From contig NZ_QXMG01000034.1 of NCBI RefSeq assembly GCF_003569765.1, positions 1 to 63,515 on the forward strand: a stretch of 63,515 nt of DNA, read 5' to 3'. Position 1 is the stretch's first letter. Every line of letters begins with the position of its first letter. The notes under the pieces are model-generated. The model was not told the DNA's origin. It saw nothing but the letters and a program-made list of their open reading frames with translations, and ran no database searches. Positions 1 to 9,313 of the stretch are shown in pieces. Position numbers and translations under genes: made by a program. This stretch comes from Caldimonas tepidiphila. Its GTDB lineage: Bacteria; Pseudomonadota; Gammaproteobacteria; Burkholderiales; Burkholderiaceae_C.

Positions 1-56
1 GCGCTGTCAAGCCACGCCCCGCCCGGCGCCCTCGCTGCCATTTGTGCAACAAAGCC
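1..56 (-). mobile_element. Probable end of an insertion sequence (IS5/IS903-like terminal repeat), rest outside window
   Basis: Read on the minus strand from position 56, the sequence starts GGCTTTGTTGCACAAA (56 down to 41). This is the form of terminal inverted repeat I associate with IS5-family (IS903-group) elements. It begins exactly where the gamma-glutamyltransferase reading frame stops making family sense, inside the codon after Asn-Asn-Gln-Leu-Thr. Only 56 bases of the element are visible, so no transposase can be checked. The family assignment comes from memory of repeat sequences, not from a search. Confidence 0.5.
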
Positions 57-1470
57 CCGTGAGCTGGTTGTTCAGCAGGAAGCCGCCGGCGCGGCCCGCG
101 CCGGTGCCGACCATCAGCCGCGCGCCGAACTGCGCCTCGATCGAACTCGTCAGCGCGACCGCGCGTCCTGCGGCGTCGATCACAGAGATGTGGGTGGTGG
201 CGGGCAGTTCCGGACTCGAGTCGGGCGCGAGCGCGGTGCGCTCGGCCGCGCTACCGGGCGTGCCGGCCGGGGCCCGGCCCATCGCCTTCTCGCCGATGAG
301 TCGGGCGCGCTCGGCGAGATAGGCCGGCGCAAGCAGCGAGCGCCAGTCGCCGGCGGGCGCCGGCACGAAGTCGGGATCGGCCACGTAGAGCGCGCGGTCG
401 GCGAAGGCGAGCCGGGCGGCCTCGCTGTAGTCGTGCAGCAGTTGCGGCGTCGGCAGGCCCGCTTGCAGCGCTTGCCCCGCGGGCCGGTGCGCGAGCAGGC
501 CGAGGATCTGCCCGATCGCGATCGCGCCGGAGGAGGGCGGCGGCATGCCGCACAGCCGCCAGGCCTGCCAGTCATGGCACAGGGGCTCGCGCTCCAGCGG
601 GCGGTAGCCGGCGAGGTCGGCGAGCGTCAGCGTCCCCGGATGGCGGGGGTGCTCCCGCACCGCGCGCACGATCGCCTGCGCCACCTCGCCCGTGTGCAGT
701 GCGCTGCTGCCTTCGCGGGCGATGCGGCGCAGGATCGCGGCGAGCTCGGGGTTGCGCAGGCGCGTGCCCGCCGGCAGGGCGCTGCCGTCCGGGCGGTAGT
801 AGAAGCGGCGCGCGAGCGGGTCCTGCCGCAGGTGGGGGTCGTCCTGCAGTTGCCGGTGCAGCCGCGGGCCGATCTCGAAGCCCTGCTCGGCCAGCCCGAT
901 CGCCGGCTCGAACAGGGCGCCCCAGGGCAGCCGGCCGTGCTGGCGGTGCGCGAGTTCGAGCATGCGCACGAGGCCGGGCACGCCGACCGAGCGGCCGCCG
1001 ACCACTGCCTCGGCGAAGGGCAGCGGGCGGCCGGCGGCGTCCAGGAACAGGCGCTCGTCGGCCGCCGCCGGGGCGGTCTCGCGGCCGTCGTAGGCCTGCA
1101 CCCGCCGTCCGTCCCAGTGCATCAGGAAGCCGCCGCCGCCGATGCCGCTCGACTGCGGCTCGACCAGCGCCAGCACCATCTGCGCGCCGATCGCCGCGTC
1201 GAGCGCGCTGCCGCCCGCGCGCAGCAGCCGCTCTCCCGCCTCCGCGGCGAGCGGGTGCGCCGCGGCCACGGCGTGGCGTGTCCCGCTCCAGCCGGCCTGC
1301 GCGACGGCGGCCGTCGCCAACTCGGGCTGGTCGGCGCGCAGCGCGGGCGGCGGGGCGAGGGGGGCGCAGGCGAGCAGCCCGAGCGCCAACGACGCGATCG
1401 CGAGCAGCCGCGTTGCGGCGCGGCCGTGGCCGCGGGGAGGCGAGGCAGGGAAGGCGTGCAGGGGCTTCAT
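7..1470 (-). CDS. ggt: Gamma-glutamyltransferase, C-terminally truncated (probably interrupted by an IS)
   Basis: Gamma-glutamyltransferase hydrolyses or transfers the gamma-glutamyl group of glutathione, normally in the periplasm. An N-terminal hydrophobic segment ends in a lipobox-like LLAC, suggesting a lipoprotein. The large subunit is recognisable throughout, and the autocatalytic threonine is present in PATTHIS, where the precursor is cleaved into two subunits. Family members are about 560-580 residues and carry a GKRP-x-SSM-x-P segment in the small subunit. Here the protein stops at about 487 residues, directly after NNQLT, followed by a 17-residue foreign tail. The small subunit is therefore mostly missing and the product is probably inactive. 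The break coincides with an IS-like terminal repeat at 41-56. The ATG at 1470 is preferred; another lies at 1491. Neither has a clear ribosome binding site. Confidence 0.8.
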   Translation of the reverse strand: MKPLHAFPASPPRGHGRAATRLLAIASLALGLLACAPLAPPPALRADQPELATAAVAQAGWSGTRHAVAAAHPLAAEAGERLLRAGGSALDAAIGAQMVLALVEPQSSGIGGGGFLMHWDGRRVQAYDGRETAPAAADERLFLDAAGRPLPFAEAVVGGRSVGVPGLVRMLELAHRQHGRLPWGALFEPAIGLAEQGFEIGPRLHRQLQDDPHLRQDPLARRFYYRPDGSALPAGTRLRNPELAAILRRIAREGSSALHTGEVAQAIVRAVREHPRHPGTLTLADLAGYRPLEREPLCHDWQAWRLCGMPPPSSGAIAIGQILGLLAHRPAGQALQAGLPTPQLLHDYSEAARLAFADRALYVADPDFVPAPAGDWRSLLAPAYLAERARLIGEKAMGRAPAGTPGSAAERTALAPDSSPELPATTHISVIDAAGRAVALTSSIEAQFGARLMVGTGAGRAGGFLLNNQLTGLCCTNGSEGAGRGVA

Positions 1471-1519
1471 CGGCAGCGGCAGCATGCACATCGCGTGCCG
1501 GCTGCCGCCGGCGCTCGGC

Positions 1520-2278
1520 TCACTTCGGCGGCAGCCGGATCGCGCCGTCGAGGCGGATCACCTCGCCGTTGAGCATGTCGTTGGTGATGATCTGGTGCAC
1601 GAGCTTCGCGTAGTCGGCCGGCGTGCCGAGCCGGCTCGGGAAGGGCACGCTCGCGGCGAGCGCATCCTGCACCTCCTGCGGCATGCCGAACAGCATCGGC
1701 GTGCCGAAGATGCCCGGCGCGATCGTCATGTTGCGGATGCCGTTGCGCGCTAGGTCGCGCGCGATCGGCAGCGTCATGCCGACCACGCCACCCTTGGACG
1801 CGGAGTAGGCAGCCTGGCCGATCTGCCCGTCGTAGGCGGCGACGCTCGCGGTCGAGATCAGCACGCCGCGCTCGCCGGTCGGCTCGGGCTCGTTGCGGCA
1901 CATCGCCTCGGCGGCGAGGCGGATCATGTTGAAGGTGCCGATCAGGTTGACGGTCAGGACCTTGGTGTAGAGCGCGAGCGCATGCGCGCCGTCCTTGCCG
2001 ACCGTTTTGGCTGCCGGCGCGATGCCGGCGCAGTTGACGAGGCCGACGAGCTTGCCGAGCTCGCAGGCGCGCGCGACCGCGGCGCGGCCGTCGTCCTCCG
2101 AGGACACGTCGCAGCGCACGAAGGCGCCGCCGAGCTCCGCCGCGAGCGCCTCGCCCTTCTCGGCCTGCAGGTCGGCCACGACGACCTTGCCGCCCTCGCG
2201 CGCGAGCATGCGCGCCGTGCCCTCGCCGAGCCCCGATGCGCCGCCGGTGACGATGAAGACCTTGCCCTGGATGTCCAT
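1520..2278 (-). CDS. SDR-family 3-hydroxyacyl-CoA dehydrogenase (3-hydroxy-2-methylbutyryl-CoA dehydrogenase type)
   Basis: This is a 252-residue short-chain dehydrogenase of the HSD10 type. It would oxidise a 3-hydroxyacyl-CoA with NAD+, as in isoleucine or short-chain fatty acid breakdown. The TGGASGLG nucleotide-binding motif is at residues 11-18, NCAG at 82-85, and the catalytic Ser145, Tyr158 and Lys162 are in place. The C-terminal segment [16 protein letters not shown] resembles type-10 enzymes more than FabG. A perfect palindrome at 2318-2333, just upstream, looks like a site for a LiuR-type regulator of branched-chain acid catabolism, which fits. The exact acyl-CoA substrate cannot be read from the sequence; a general beta-oxidation role remains possible. 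Confidence 0.85.
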   Translation of the reverse strand: MDIQGKVFIVTGGASGLGEGTARMLAREGGKVVVADLQAEKGEALAAELGGAFVRCDVSSEDDGRAAVARACELGKLVGLVNCAGIAPAAKTVGKDGAHALALYTKVLTVNLIGTFNMIRLAAEAMCRNEPEPTGERGVLISTASVAAYDGQIGQAAYSASKGGVVGMTLPIARDLARNGIRNMTIAPGIFGTPMLFGMPQEVQDALAASVPFPSRLGTPADYAKLVHQIITNDMLNGEVIRLDGAIRLPPK

Positions 2279-2317
2279 GTCTTGTGCTCCTCTTAGGTGG
2301 TGTGTGGATCGTTCGTC

Positions 2318-2333
2318 TTGACGTTTACGTCAA
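2318..2333. promoter_or_regulatory. Perfect palindrome, candidate LiuR-type (MerR family) operator of the SDR gene
   Basis: The sequence TTGACGT-TT-ACGTCAA has perfect 7-base arms and a 2-base centre. It lies 40 bases upstream of the SDR start. A further CGTCAA follows directly. The pattern resembles operators described for LiuR in branched-chain amino acid degradation; the regulator itself is not in the window. Confidence 0.55.
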
Positions 2334-2347
2334 CGTCAATTCTCGGG

Positions 2348-2375
2348 CAAAAGAAAGCCGCTCGGCGAGCGGCTT
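2348..2375 (-). terminator. Rho-independent terminator downstream of adk
   Basis: AAGCCGCTC-GGC-GAGCGGCTT forms a perfect 9-base-pair stem with a 3-base loop at 2355-2375. Read on the minus strand it is followed by a T-rich tail (TTTCTTTTG). It lies 24 bases past the adk stop and separates the adk operon from the SDR gene. Confidence 0.8.
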
Positions 2376-2398
2376 GTCGTGTCGCGGGGACGAAGGGC

Positions 2399-3094
<696 letters not shown>

Positions 3095-3151
3095 TCAGAC
3101 CGGCGTGTTTTTGTTACGGCCGAGGATAGCATGCAGTTTCCTCTCGTCAGC

Positions 3152-3913
3152 TTACGCCCCGCTGTGGAGCATGGCCCTCACGCGCTCGAGATCCTCCGGG
3201 GTATCGACGCCGGGGCCGGGCGCGTTCTGCGTGACATGCACCGCGATGCGTTCGCCGTGCCAGAGCACACGCAGCTGCTCGAGCGATTCGACCGTCTCGA
3301 GTGGGCTGGGCGGCAGCGTCGGGAAGCGGCGCAGGAAGCCCGCGTGATAGCCGTAGATGCCGATGTGTCGCAGCGGGGCCGGCGAGGGGAGGCTATGCAC
3401 GCCGCCGGCGAAGCCGTCGCGCCACCAGGGCAGCGGTGCGCGCGAGAAGTACAGCGCCCGCGACGCGCCATCGAGGACGACCTTGACGACGTTCGGGTTG
3501 GTGAACTCCTCGACCTCCCGCAGCTCGTGCGCGGCCGTGCTCATGACGCAATCGTTGCTTAATTGCAACACTTCGGCACAGGCGTCGATCAGCGCCGGGT
3601 CGATCAAGGGCTCGTCGCCCTGCACGTTGACGACCAGGTCGCGGCCGTCGAGGCCGAGCTGCTCGCAGGCCTCGGCGAGCCGGTCGCTGCCGGTGGCATG
3701 GTCGGCACGCGTCAGCACCGCCTGCACGCCGTGCGCGGCGCAGGCCGCGACGATCTCCGCCTCGTCGGTGGCGACGACCACCGCACGGGCGGCGCTGCGC
3801 TGCGCACGCTCGGCGACGCGCACCACCATCGGCTTGCCGGCGAGGTCGGCCAGCGGCTTGCGGGGCAGCCGCGTCGAGGCGAGCCGCGCCGGGATCAGGA
3901 CGGTGAAGCTCAT
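3152..3913 (-). CDS. kdsB: 3-deoxy-manno-octulosonate cytidylyltransferase (CMP-KDO synthetase)
   Basis: KdsB activates KDO with CTP for attachment to lipid A. The start at 3913 gives the typical N-terminus [20 protein letters not shown], with the nucleotide-binding R-x2-S-x-R-x-P-x-KP signature, and a normal length of 253 residues; an in-frame extension to 4081 has no family support. NVQGDEPLI and the CP-WWRDGF-type sugar-site region are present. The start overlaps the stop of the Trm112-like gene by 4 bases, indicating translational coupling. It sits with lpxK in an operon for lipid A/KDO assembly. Confidence 0.96.
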   Translation of the reverse strand: MSFTVLIPARLASTRLPRKPLADLAGKPMVVRVAERAQRSAARAVVVATDEAEIVAACAAHGVQAVLTRADHATGSDRLAEACEQLGLDGRDLVVNVQGDEPLIDPALIDACAEVLQLSNDCVMSTAAHELREVEEFTNPNVVKVVLDGASRALYFSRAPLPWWRDGFAGGVHSLPSPAPLRHIGIYGYHAGFLRRFPTLPPSPLETVESLEQLRVLWHGERIAVHVTQNAPGPGVDTPEDLERVRAMLHSGA

Positions 3914-4119
3914 GGCGCGGGCGGCAGCGACAGCGCCGGCTTCGGCTCCTCGGGCTCGGGAACGACCCGGGCCGCCGATTCGAGCATCACCGGGATGCCG
4001 TCGTGCACCGGGAAGGCGAGCCGGTCGGCGCGGCAGACCAGCTCCTGCGCGTCGCGGTGGTGTTCGAGCGGGCCCTTGCACACCGGGCAGACCAGCAATT
4101 CGAGCAAACGGGTATCCAT
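3910..4119 (-). CDS. Trm112/YcaR family small protein
   Basis: A 69-residue protein with the Trm112-like core: [15 protein letters not shown] near the N-terminus, then [20 protein letters not shown]. Only the first pair of cysteines (C-P-V-C) plus one further Cys are visible, so zinc binding may be incomplete. In proteobacteria this gene is almost always found between lpxK and kdsB, exactly as here, although its cellular role there is not settled. Its C-terminus is a proline-rich tail. The stop overlaps the kdsB start by ATGA. Confidence 0.9.
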   Translation of the reverse strand: MDTRLLELLVCPVCKGPLEHHRDAQELVCRADRLAFPVHDGIPVMLESAARVVPEPEEPKPALSLPPAP

Positions 4120-4156
4120 GGGAGGGGTCCTGCGTGGGAAATCGGGGTGGCGGGAA

Positions 4157-5185
4157 TCAGCGCCGGCGCAGCTTCTCGAGCCGGGAGTCGAGGGCGGCGA
4201 AGAAGCCGGGCTCGGGCTCGAAGTCTAGCGTCACGACCCGCACCGGCTCGTTGCCGGGGCCGGGGCGCAGCTTGACCGCATCCTTCTCCGTGACGAGCAC
4301 GGCCTCGAAGTCCCGGCCGGCCCAGGGCAGCGCGGCGTAGCGGTGATGGTCCGGCAGCGGGCAGGGCTCGAACTCCAGGCCCTGCGCGGCGAGCATCGAG
4401 AAGAAGCGGCGCGGGTGCGCGATGCCTGCCGCCGCCATCAGTCGGCGCCCCCGCAGGTCCGCCAGCGGCATCCCGTCGGTGCGGCCTGCGCGCCAGTTGG
4501 CGAGCGGCACGGCCGGCCCCACTGCGCGGCAGGCCAGGAATCCCGGCCGGGGAGTGGAGGGGGCGGGCGCGTTGTAGAGCAGCAGGTCGGCACGCCGGCC
4601 GGCACTCTCGCGCAAGGGGCCCGCCGGCAGCGGCCAGCCGTTGCCGGCGCCGCGCTCGTCGAACACCAGCACCTCGAGGTCGCGCGCCAGGCGCAGGTGC
4701 TGCAGGCCGTCGTCGCAGACCAGCACGTCGATCTCCGGGTGCGCGGCGAGCAGCGCCCGCGCGGCGGCCACCCGGTCCCGTCCGACCTGCACCGGCACGC
4801 CGGTGCGCAGGGCCATCAGCACCGGCTCGTCGCCGCAGTCCGCCGGGTCGCTCGCGGCGCCGACCGGGCGCGTGCCTTCGGCCCGGCCGCCGTGCCCCCG
4901 CGAGACGATGCCCGGGTGCCAGCCCGTCCGGCGCAGATGCCTCACCAGGGCCATCGCCGTCGGCGTCTTGCCGGCGCCGCCGGCGATCACGTTGCCGACG
5001 ACGACGACCGGCACCGGCAGGCGATGCCGCTTCAGCAGGCCTGCCCGGTAGAGCACGGTGCGCAGCGCGTGCAGCAGCCCGTAGACGCCTGCCACCGGCA
5101 GCAGCGCGACGGCCAGCGGGCCGCGTCGCAGCCAGGCGGCCTGCAGCCGCTGGGTCGGCGTCGGGCGGGGGGAGGGGGGGCTCAA
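4157..5185 (-). CDS. lpxK: Tetraacyldisaccharide 4'-kinase
   Basis: LpxK phosphorylates the 4' position of the lipid A disaccharide precursor at the inner face of the cytoplasmic membrane. The 342-residue protein has a hydrophobic N-terminal segment for membrane association, a P-loop [13 protein letters not shown] (family form GG-x-GKTP), then SRGHGG and VCDDGLQHL, all characteristic of the family. It lies in the exbB-exbD-lpxK-Trm112-kdsB-adk run, so lipid A synthesis is co-transcribed with the KDO activation gene. Confidence 0.95.
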   Translation of the reverse strand: MSPPSPRPTPTQRLQAAWLRRGPLAVALLPVAGVYGLLHALRTVLYRAGLLKRHRLPVPVVVVGNVIAGGAGKTPTAMALVRHLRRTGWHPGIVSRGHGGRAEGTRPVGAASDPADCGDEPVLMALRTGVPVQVGRDRVAAARALLAAHPEIDVLVCDDGLQHLRLARDLEVLVFDERGAGNGWPLPAGPLRESAGRRADLLLYNAPAPSTPRPGFLACRAVGPAVPLANWRAGRTDGMPLADLRGRRLMAAAGIAHPRRFFSMLAAQGLEFEPCPLPDHHRYAALPWAGRDFEAVLVTEKDAVKLRPGPGNEPVRVVTLDFEPEPGFFAALDSRLEKLRRR

Positions 5186-5210
5186 GCGGGCGGGCGGCGA
5201 GGCTGTCGTC

Positions 5211-5645
5211 TCAGCGCCCGCCCTCGCCGCCCTGCGTCCGGGTCGCGAAGGTCAGCTGGCTGAGCCCGGCGCGGCGCGCGGCGTCCATCACGTTGATCAC
5301 GCTCTGGTGGGCGGCCGTCGCGTCGGCGGAGATGATCACCATCATGTCGTTGTGGCCGTCGGCCGCAGCGGCCATCTCGCCGGCCAGCAACTCCACGTGG
5401 CGTCCGTCGACCGGCTTGCGGTTGACCGCGTACTGCCCCTCCGCCGACACCGACACGACGATCTCGCGCGGCCGGTTGCGCGCCGCGTCCGAGTCGGCCA
5501 CCGGCAGGTTCACCTTCAGCTCCGTGAAGCGCGAGTAGGTCGTCGTCAGCATCAGGAAGATCAGGATCACCAGCAGCACGTCGATGAAGGGGATCAGGTT
5601 GATCTCCGGCTCGTCGACCGGCCGCTTGCGGAAGTTCATCGCCAT
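5211..5645 (-). CDS. exbD: ExbD/TolR family biopolymer transport protein
   Basis: A 144-residue inner-membrane protein with a short cytoplasmic N-terminus, one transmembrane helix carrying the proton-path aspartate (NLIPFIDVLLVILIFLML) and a periplasmic domain. With the ExbB-like neighbour it forms a proton-driven stator that energises a TonB- or TolA-type partner. No tonB or tolA is adjacent. Placement upstream of lpxK is a common beta/gammaproteobacterial arrangement. It starts 10 bases after the ExbB-like gene ends. Confidence 0.92.
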   Translation of the reverse strand: MAMNFRKRPVDEPEINLIPFIDVLLVILIFLMLTTTYSRFTELKVNLPVADSDAARNRPREIVVSVSAEGQYAVNRKPVDGRHVELLAGEMAAAADGHNDMMVIISADATAAHQSVINVMDAARRAGLSQLTFATRTQGGEGGR

Positions 5646-5655
5646 CGCGCGCGCC

Positions 5656-6297
5656 TCAACGGACGTGGGTGTAGCGCAGCAGGTGCGACGCCATCCGCTC
5701 GGCCGCCTGCTCGAGGTCGAGCGTGAAGCTCTCGATGCGGCGGCGGAAGTAGCGGTGGAAGGTCAGCGCCGGGATCGCGACGATCAGCCCGAAGGCGGTG
5801 TTGTAGAGCGCGACCGAGATGCCGTGGGCGAGCTGCTGCGGATCGCCCGCGACGCCGGGCGTGCCGACTCCGCCACCGTGCGCGTTGAAGATCTCGATCA
5901 TGCCGACGACGGTGCCGAGCAGGCCCAGCAGCGGTGCGACGGCAGCGATGGTGCCCAGCGCGTTGAGGTAGCGCTCCATGCGGTGCACGGCGCTGCGGCC
6001 CGCGGATTCGAAGGCGCCGCGCAGCTTGTCCTCGCTGAGACCCGGCTCGGCGAGCAGGGCGCGCATGCCGGAGGCGAGCACGTCGCCCATCAGCGAGTTC
6101 TGCGCGAGCTTGTTCACGACGTCCGGCGAGGGCAGGCCGGTGCGTGTCACCGTCACCACCTCCTCGACGAGGTTGGGGGGCGCCACGCGCACCGCGCGCA
6201 GGCTGGCGAAGCGCTCGATCACGAGGGCCAGCGCAGCCACCGAACACAGAATCAGCGGCCAGATCGGCCAGCCAGCGGCTTGTATGATCGAAAGCAA
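5656..6297 (-). CDS. exbB: MotA/TolQ/ExbB family proton channel protein
   Basis: An inner-membrane protein with three predicted transmembrane helices: one at the N-terminus (WPIWPLILCSVAALALV) and a pair around LGTIAAVAPLLGLLGTVVGMIEIF and ISVALYNTAFGLIVAIPAL. The frame is open for 96 further codons upstream, but family N-termini begin around LLSIIQAAGWP. I therefore chose a TTG at 6297, preceded by a GAGG element 6 bases before it, giving 213 residues. It is the first gene of the minus-strand lipid A/adk run, and its promoter lies in the divergent region shared with xseA. Confidence 0.9.
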   Translation of the reverse strand: MLSIIQAAGWPIWPLILCSVAALALVIERFASLRAVRVAPPNLVEEVVTVTRTGLPSPDVVNKLAQNSLMGDVLASGMRALLAEPGLSEDKLRGAFESAGRSAVHRMERYLNALGTIAAVAPLLGLLGTVVGMIEIFNAHGGGVGTPGVAGDPQQLAHGISVALYNTAFGLIVAIPALTFHRYFRRRIESFTLDLEQAAERMASHLLRYTHVR

Positions 6298-6686
6298 ATC
6301 CGGTCCTCGAGAGCGTTCAAGACAGCCGCGCATTATCGCCGCAAGCACGGGCACGGGAACTGCCGCACCCCGCTTCCTCGACACAAGTTCACGCTTGCCC
6401 GGGGGCGCGCGACCGGTGGCTTCGTGCCGGCTTGTCAAGCCCCCACTCATCCACTTTTCCTGTGGATAACTTTGTGGGTAAACCCCCCTCGACTGCCCGC
6501 GAAGCCCCATTTCATGCGGCTTTGAACATTTTGCCGCAAACTTAAGCATCAAAAAGCAGTGACAAATCAAGCACTTGCACCGCATTACGAGAGCGTGACA
6601 GCAGCACTCGCACGCAAGTCCCGGATGCGCCGGCTTGTGGAGTTCTCGCCTCGGACGGGCATGCTCCCTGCCCCGGGAGCGCGCTG
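6298..6686. other. Divergent intergenic region between exbB and xseA
   Basis: About 390 bases with no credible gene. It is clearly AT-richer than its surroundings between 6440 and 6600. It holds a cluster of DnaA-box-like nonamers (6447-6481) and must contain the promoters of the exbB run and of xseA. I could not pick out convincing -35/-10 pairs. Confidence 0.6.
6447..6481. promoter_or_regulatory. Cluster of DnaA-box-like nonamers
   Basis: TGTGGATAA at 6461-6469 is a perfect DnaA box (reverse of TTATCCACA). TGTGGGTAA at 6473-6481 differs by one base, and TCATCCACT at 6447-6455 matches 7 of 9 in the opposite orientation. The first two are in direct repeat, 12 bases apart. Whether DnaA binds here to regulate exbB or xseA is an inference. 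Confidence 0.45.
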
Positions 6687-8027
6687 ATGGGCCCCCTTGG
6701 CTCGAGGGGCGAAGCCGTCCCGGGACAGGGACGGCTGGTTTGGTCTGTGTCCGCCTTGCTGCAGGCGGTGGCCGATGCGCTGGCCGCCCGCTTCGCCGCC
6801 TGCACGGTGCGCGGCGAGCTGTCGAGCTTCACGCGGGCGCCGAGCGGGCACTGCTATTTCGCGCTGAAGGACGACGAGGCCGCCGAGCCCGCCCTGATCC
6901 GCGGCGCGATGTTCCGCCGCGCGGCCTCGCTGCTGGACTTCCAGCCCCGCGAGGGCATGCTCGTCGAGGTGCGCGGCCGCCTGACCGTCTACAACGCACG
7001 GGGCGACCTGCAACTGGTGGCGGAGGCGATGCGGCCGGCCGGGCAGGGCGCCTTGTTCGAGCAGTTCCTGCGCCTGAAGGCGCGGCTGGAGGCGGAGGGG
7101 CTGTTCGATCCGGGGCGCAAGCGGCGGCTGCCGGCGTTTCCGCGGCGTCTCGGGATCGTGACCTCCTTGCACGCGGCGGCGCTGCACGACGTGCTGACCG
7201 CGCTCGCGCGCCGCGCGCCGCATGTCGGCGTGGTGGTCTATCCCTCGCTGGTGCAGGGGCCGGAGGCGCCGGAGGCGCTGGTGCGGGCGCTGCGCTTGGC
7301 GGGCGAGCGGGCCGAGGTCGACGCGCTGATCCTGTGCCGCGGTGGCGGCTCGCTCGAGGACCTGTGGGCCTTCAACGACGAGCGCGTGGCGCGCGCGGTG
7401 GCCGCCTGCCCGCTGCCCGTGGTCTGCGGGGTCGGGCACGAGACCGACTTCAGCATCTGCGACTTCGTGGCCGACCTGCGCGCACCGACGCCGACTGCCG
7501 CCGCCGAACTGTCGGCGCCTCGTCGGGACGACAGCCTCGCGGCGCTGGGCGCGGTGGCGCAGGCGATGCAGCGCGGCGTCCAGCGCCGGCTCGACCGGGA
7601 CGCGCAGCGGCTGGACCAGCTGTCGCTGAGGCTGTCGCGCCCGTCGCAACGCGTGCAGGCCCTGCGGGGGCGCCTGAGCCTGCTCGAGCAGCGGCTCGCC
7701 GCCTCGGTGCGCCAGCGCCAGGCGCTCGCGGCTCAGCGGCTGAGACAGGCGGGGGAACGGCTGCAGCGCGCGGCGCCGGCCCGCTGCCGCGAGGAGGCCC
7801 GGCGGCTGCAGGCCCTGGAGTCGCGGCTGACGAGCGTCAACCCGGCCCGGGTGCTGCAGCGCGGTTATGCCTACCTGGAAGATCCCGCGGGTCGCGGCCT
7901 GTCATCCGTCAAGGGGCTGCAACCCGGCCAGTCGCTGGTCGCGGTGCTGGCCGACGGGCGCCTGCAGGCGACGGTCGACGCGGTGGAGACCCCGCCGGCA
8001 CCGCTGGCGCCGCCAGCAGAAATGTGA
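6687..8027 (+). CDS. xseA: Exodeoxyribonuclease VII large subunit
   Basis: XseA is the catalytic subunit of ExoVII, which degrades single-stranded DNA from both ends together with XseB. The 446-residue protein has an N-terminal OB-fold ([22 protein letters not shown]) and the central nuclease domain with [21 protein letters not shown] and [23 protein letters not shown] long helical C-terminal region follows. The start at 6687 follows GGGAG. No xseB is adjacent. It is transcribed divergently from the exbB run. Confidence 0.96.
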   Translation: MGPLGSRGEAVPGQGRLVWSVSALLQAVADALAARFAACTVRGELSSFTRAPSGHCYFALKDDEAAEPALIRGAMFRRAASLLDFQPREGMLVEVRGRLTVYNARGDLQLVAEAMRPAGQGALFEQFLRLKARLEAEGLFDPGRKRRLPAFPRRLGIVTSLHAAALHDVLTALARRAPHVGVVVYPSLVQGPEAPEALVRALRLAGERAEVDALILCRGGGSLEDLWAFNDERVARAVAACPLPVVCGVGHETDFSICDFVADLRAPTPTAAAELSAPRRDDSLAALGAVAQAMQRGVQRRLDRDAQRLDQLSLRLSRPSQRVQALRGRLSLLEQRLAASVRQRQALAAQRLRQAGERLQRAAPARCREEARRLQALESRLTSVNPARVLQRGYAYLEDPAGRGLSSVKGLQPGQSLVAVLADGRLQATVDAVETPPAPLAPPAEM

Positions 8028-8083
8028 AGCTCTGCCTAAAATCGCCGCGGCCTACGATGCGCACCTTGAAAGGAATCGACACG

Positions 8084-8665
8084 ATGGAACATACCCTGCC
8101 CCCGCTGCCCTATGCGATGGACGCACTCGCGCCCCACATGAGCAAGGAAACCTTCGAGTACCACTACGGCAAGCATCACAACGCTTACGTGGTGAACCTC
8201 AACAACCTCATCAAGGGCACCGAGTTCGAATCGCTCGGCCTGGAGGACATCATCAAGAAGTCCAGCGGCGGCGTTTTCAACAACGCGGCGCAGGTGTGGA
8301 ATCACACCTTCTTCTGGAACTGCATGAAGCCCAACGGCGGCGGCGAGCCCAAGGGGGCGCTGGCCGACGCGATCAACGCCAAGTTCGGCAGCTACGCGGC
8401 CTTCAAGGAAGCCTTCTCGAAGTCGGCCGTCGGCAACTTCGGCTCCGGCTGGACCTGGCTGGTCAAGAAGTCGGACGGCTCGGTGGACATCGTCAACACC
8501 AGCAACGCCGCCACGCCGCTGACCACCGCCGACAAGCCCCTGCTGACGGTGGACGTGTGGGAGCACGCGTACTACGTGGACTACCGCAACCTGCGCCCGA
8601 AGTTCGTCGAGACCTTCCTGAACAATCTGGTCAACTGGGAATTCGCGGAAGCGAATTTCGCCTGA
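8084..8665 (+). CDS. sodB: Superoxide dismutase, iron type
   Basis: This enzyme dismutates superoxide in the cytoplasm. The 193-residue protein starts [15 protein letters not shown] and contains the metal ligands: the histidine in [10 protein letters not shown], the histidine in NHTFFWNCM, and aspartate and histidine in [13 protein letters not shown]. The [11 protein letters not shown] and FGSGW signatures favour the Fe (or cambialistic) form. The ATG at 8084 follows AAAGGA at a good distance; the open frame extends upstream through xseA but is not coding there. A strong terminator follows at 8687-8720. Confidence 0.97.
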   Translation: MEHTLPPLPYAMDALAPHMSKETFEYHYGKHHNAYVVNLNNLIKGTEFESLGLEDIIKKSSGGVFNNAAQVWNHTFFWNCMKPNGGGEPKGALADAINAKFGSYAAFKEAFSKSAVGNFGSGWTWLVKKSDGSVDIVNTSNAATPLTTADKPLLTVDVWEHAYYVDYRNLRPKFVETFLNNLVNWEFAEANFA

Positions 8666-8686
8666 GCGGTTTTTCCGCCCGAACCG

Positions 8687-8720
8687 AAAAGCCGGCCCGC
8701 GAGGGCCGGCTTTTTTCTTT
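8687..8720 (+). terminator. Rho-independent terminator after sodB
   Basis: GCCGGCCC-GCGA-GGGCCGGC (8691-8710) forms a perfect 8-base-pair stem with a GCGA tetraloop, flanked by AAAA on one side and TTTTTTCTTTT on the other. It probably terminates in both directions, because the DUF192 gene converges from the right. Confidence 0.9.
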
Positions 8721-8744
8721 TCCTGCTGATCGTGCCGGCGGGTC

Positions 8745-9209
8745 CTAGCGGGCCGGCGTGAAACCGGGCCCGCTCAGGCGGCTGCCTTCGCGGATGCCGC
8801 GCCGTTCGAACCAGCCCTTGTTCATTTCCAGCGCGAGCCGCACCGGTGCCTTGGAGCAGTGGGAATCCAGGCTCTGCGGCTTCATGTCGGCCACGTTCAC
8901 CACCGTCCCGTCGTCCGCCAGGAAGGCGATCGACAAGGGCAGCAGCGTGTTCTTCATCCAGAAGCACTGCGTCGCCGGTTGTTCGAAGACGAACAGCATC
9001 CCGTGGTTGGCCGGCATTTCCTTGCGATGCATGAGCCCGATCGCGCGCTCCTCGGGCGTGCGCGCCACCTCCGCCTCGATGACGTGGAGCCCGGCATTCA
9101 GCTTCACGGTGGGCAGCTTCTGGGCCGCGTCCTGGGCAAGAGTCGGCAGCCCGCACAGCGAGAGCGCCGCGCTCAGGACCGCAAACGCGGCGGTCTTGAC
9201 ATATGTCAT
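8745..9209 (-). CDS. DUF192 family secreted protein
   Basis: A 154-residue protein with a signal peptide (TYVKTAAFAVLSAALSL, cleavage likely after LPTLA) followed by the DUF192 fold. The recognisable segments are ERAIGLMHRKEMPANHGMLFVF, FWMKNTLLPLSIAFL and the C-terminal LEMNKGWFERRGIREGSRL. The family's biochemical function is unknown to me. The ATG at 9209 puts the signal peptide at the very start; an upstream ATG at 9227 adds six residues. It is divergent from ccoI and converges on sodB. Confidence 0.88.
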   Translation of the reverse strand: MTYVKTAAFAVLSAALSLCGLPTLAQDAAQKLPTVKLNAGLHVIEAEVARTPEERAIGLMHRKEMPANHGMLFVFEQPATQCFWMKNTLLPLSIAFLADDGTVVNVADMKPQSLDSHCSKAPVRLALEMNKGWFERRGIREGSRLSGPGFTPAR

Positions 9210-9313
9210 GGCCTGGGTCGGAGGCATTTCGTAGATTCACACTCGGCAAGGGTTGAGATGACTGTGCTTCGCACGGCGCCCGTTTGCCGTACCGCCCCGG
9301 GCGGCTCCTGCTG

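Noticed and set aside
5656-6585. Long N-terminal extension of the ExbB-like protein (309 codons)
   Set aside because: The extra 96 codons contain no conserved sequence and run through the AT-rich promoter region. The family N-terminus and a GAGG-preceded TTG at 6297 fit better.
6440-6600. The AT-rich, DnaA-box-bearing stretch as a replication origin
   Set aside because: There are only about three nonamers, no 13-mer array, and no dnaA, dnaN, rpmH, gidA or parAB nearby. A regulatory or chance cluster is more likely.
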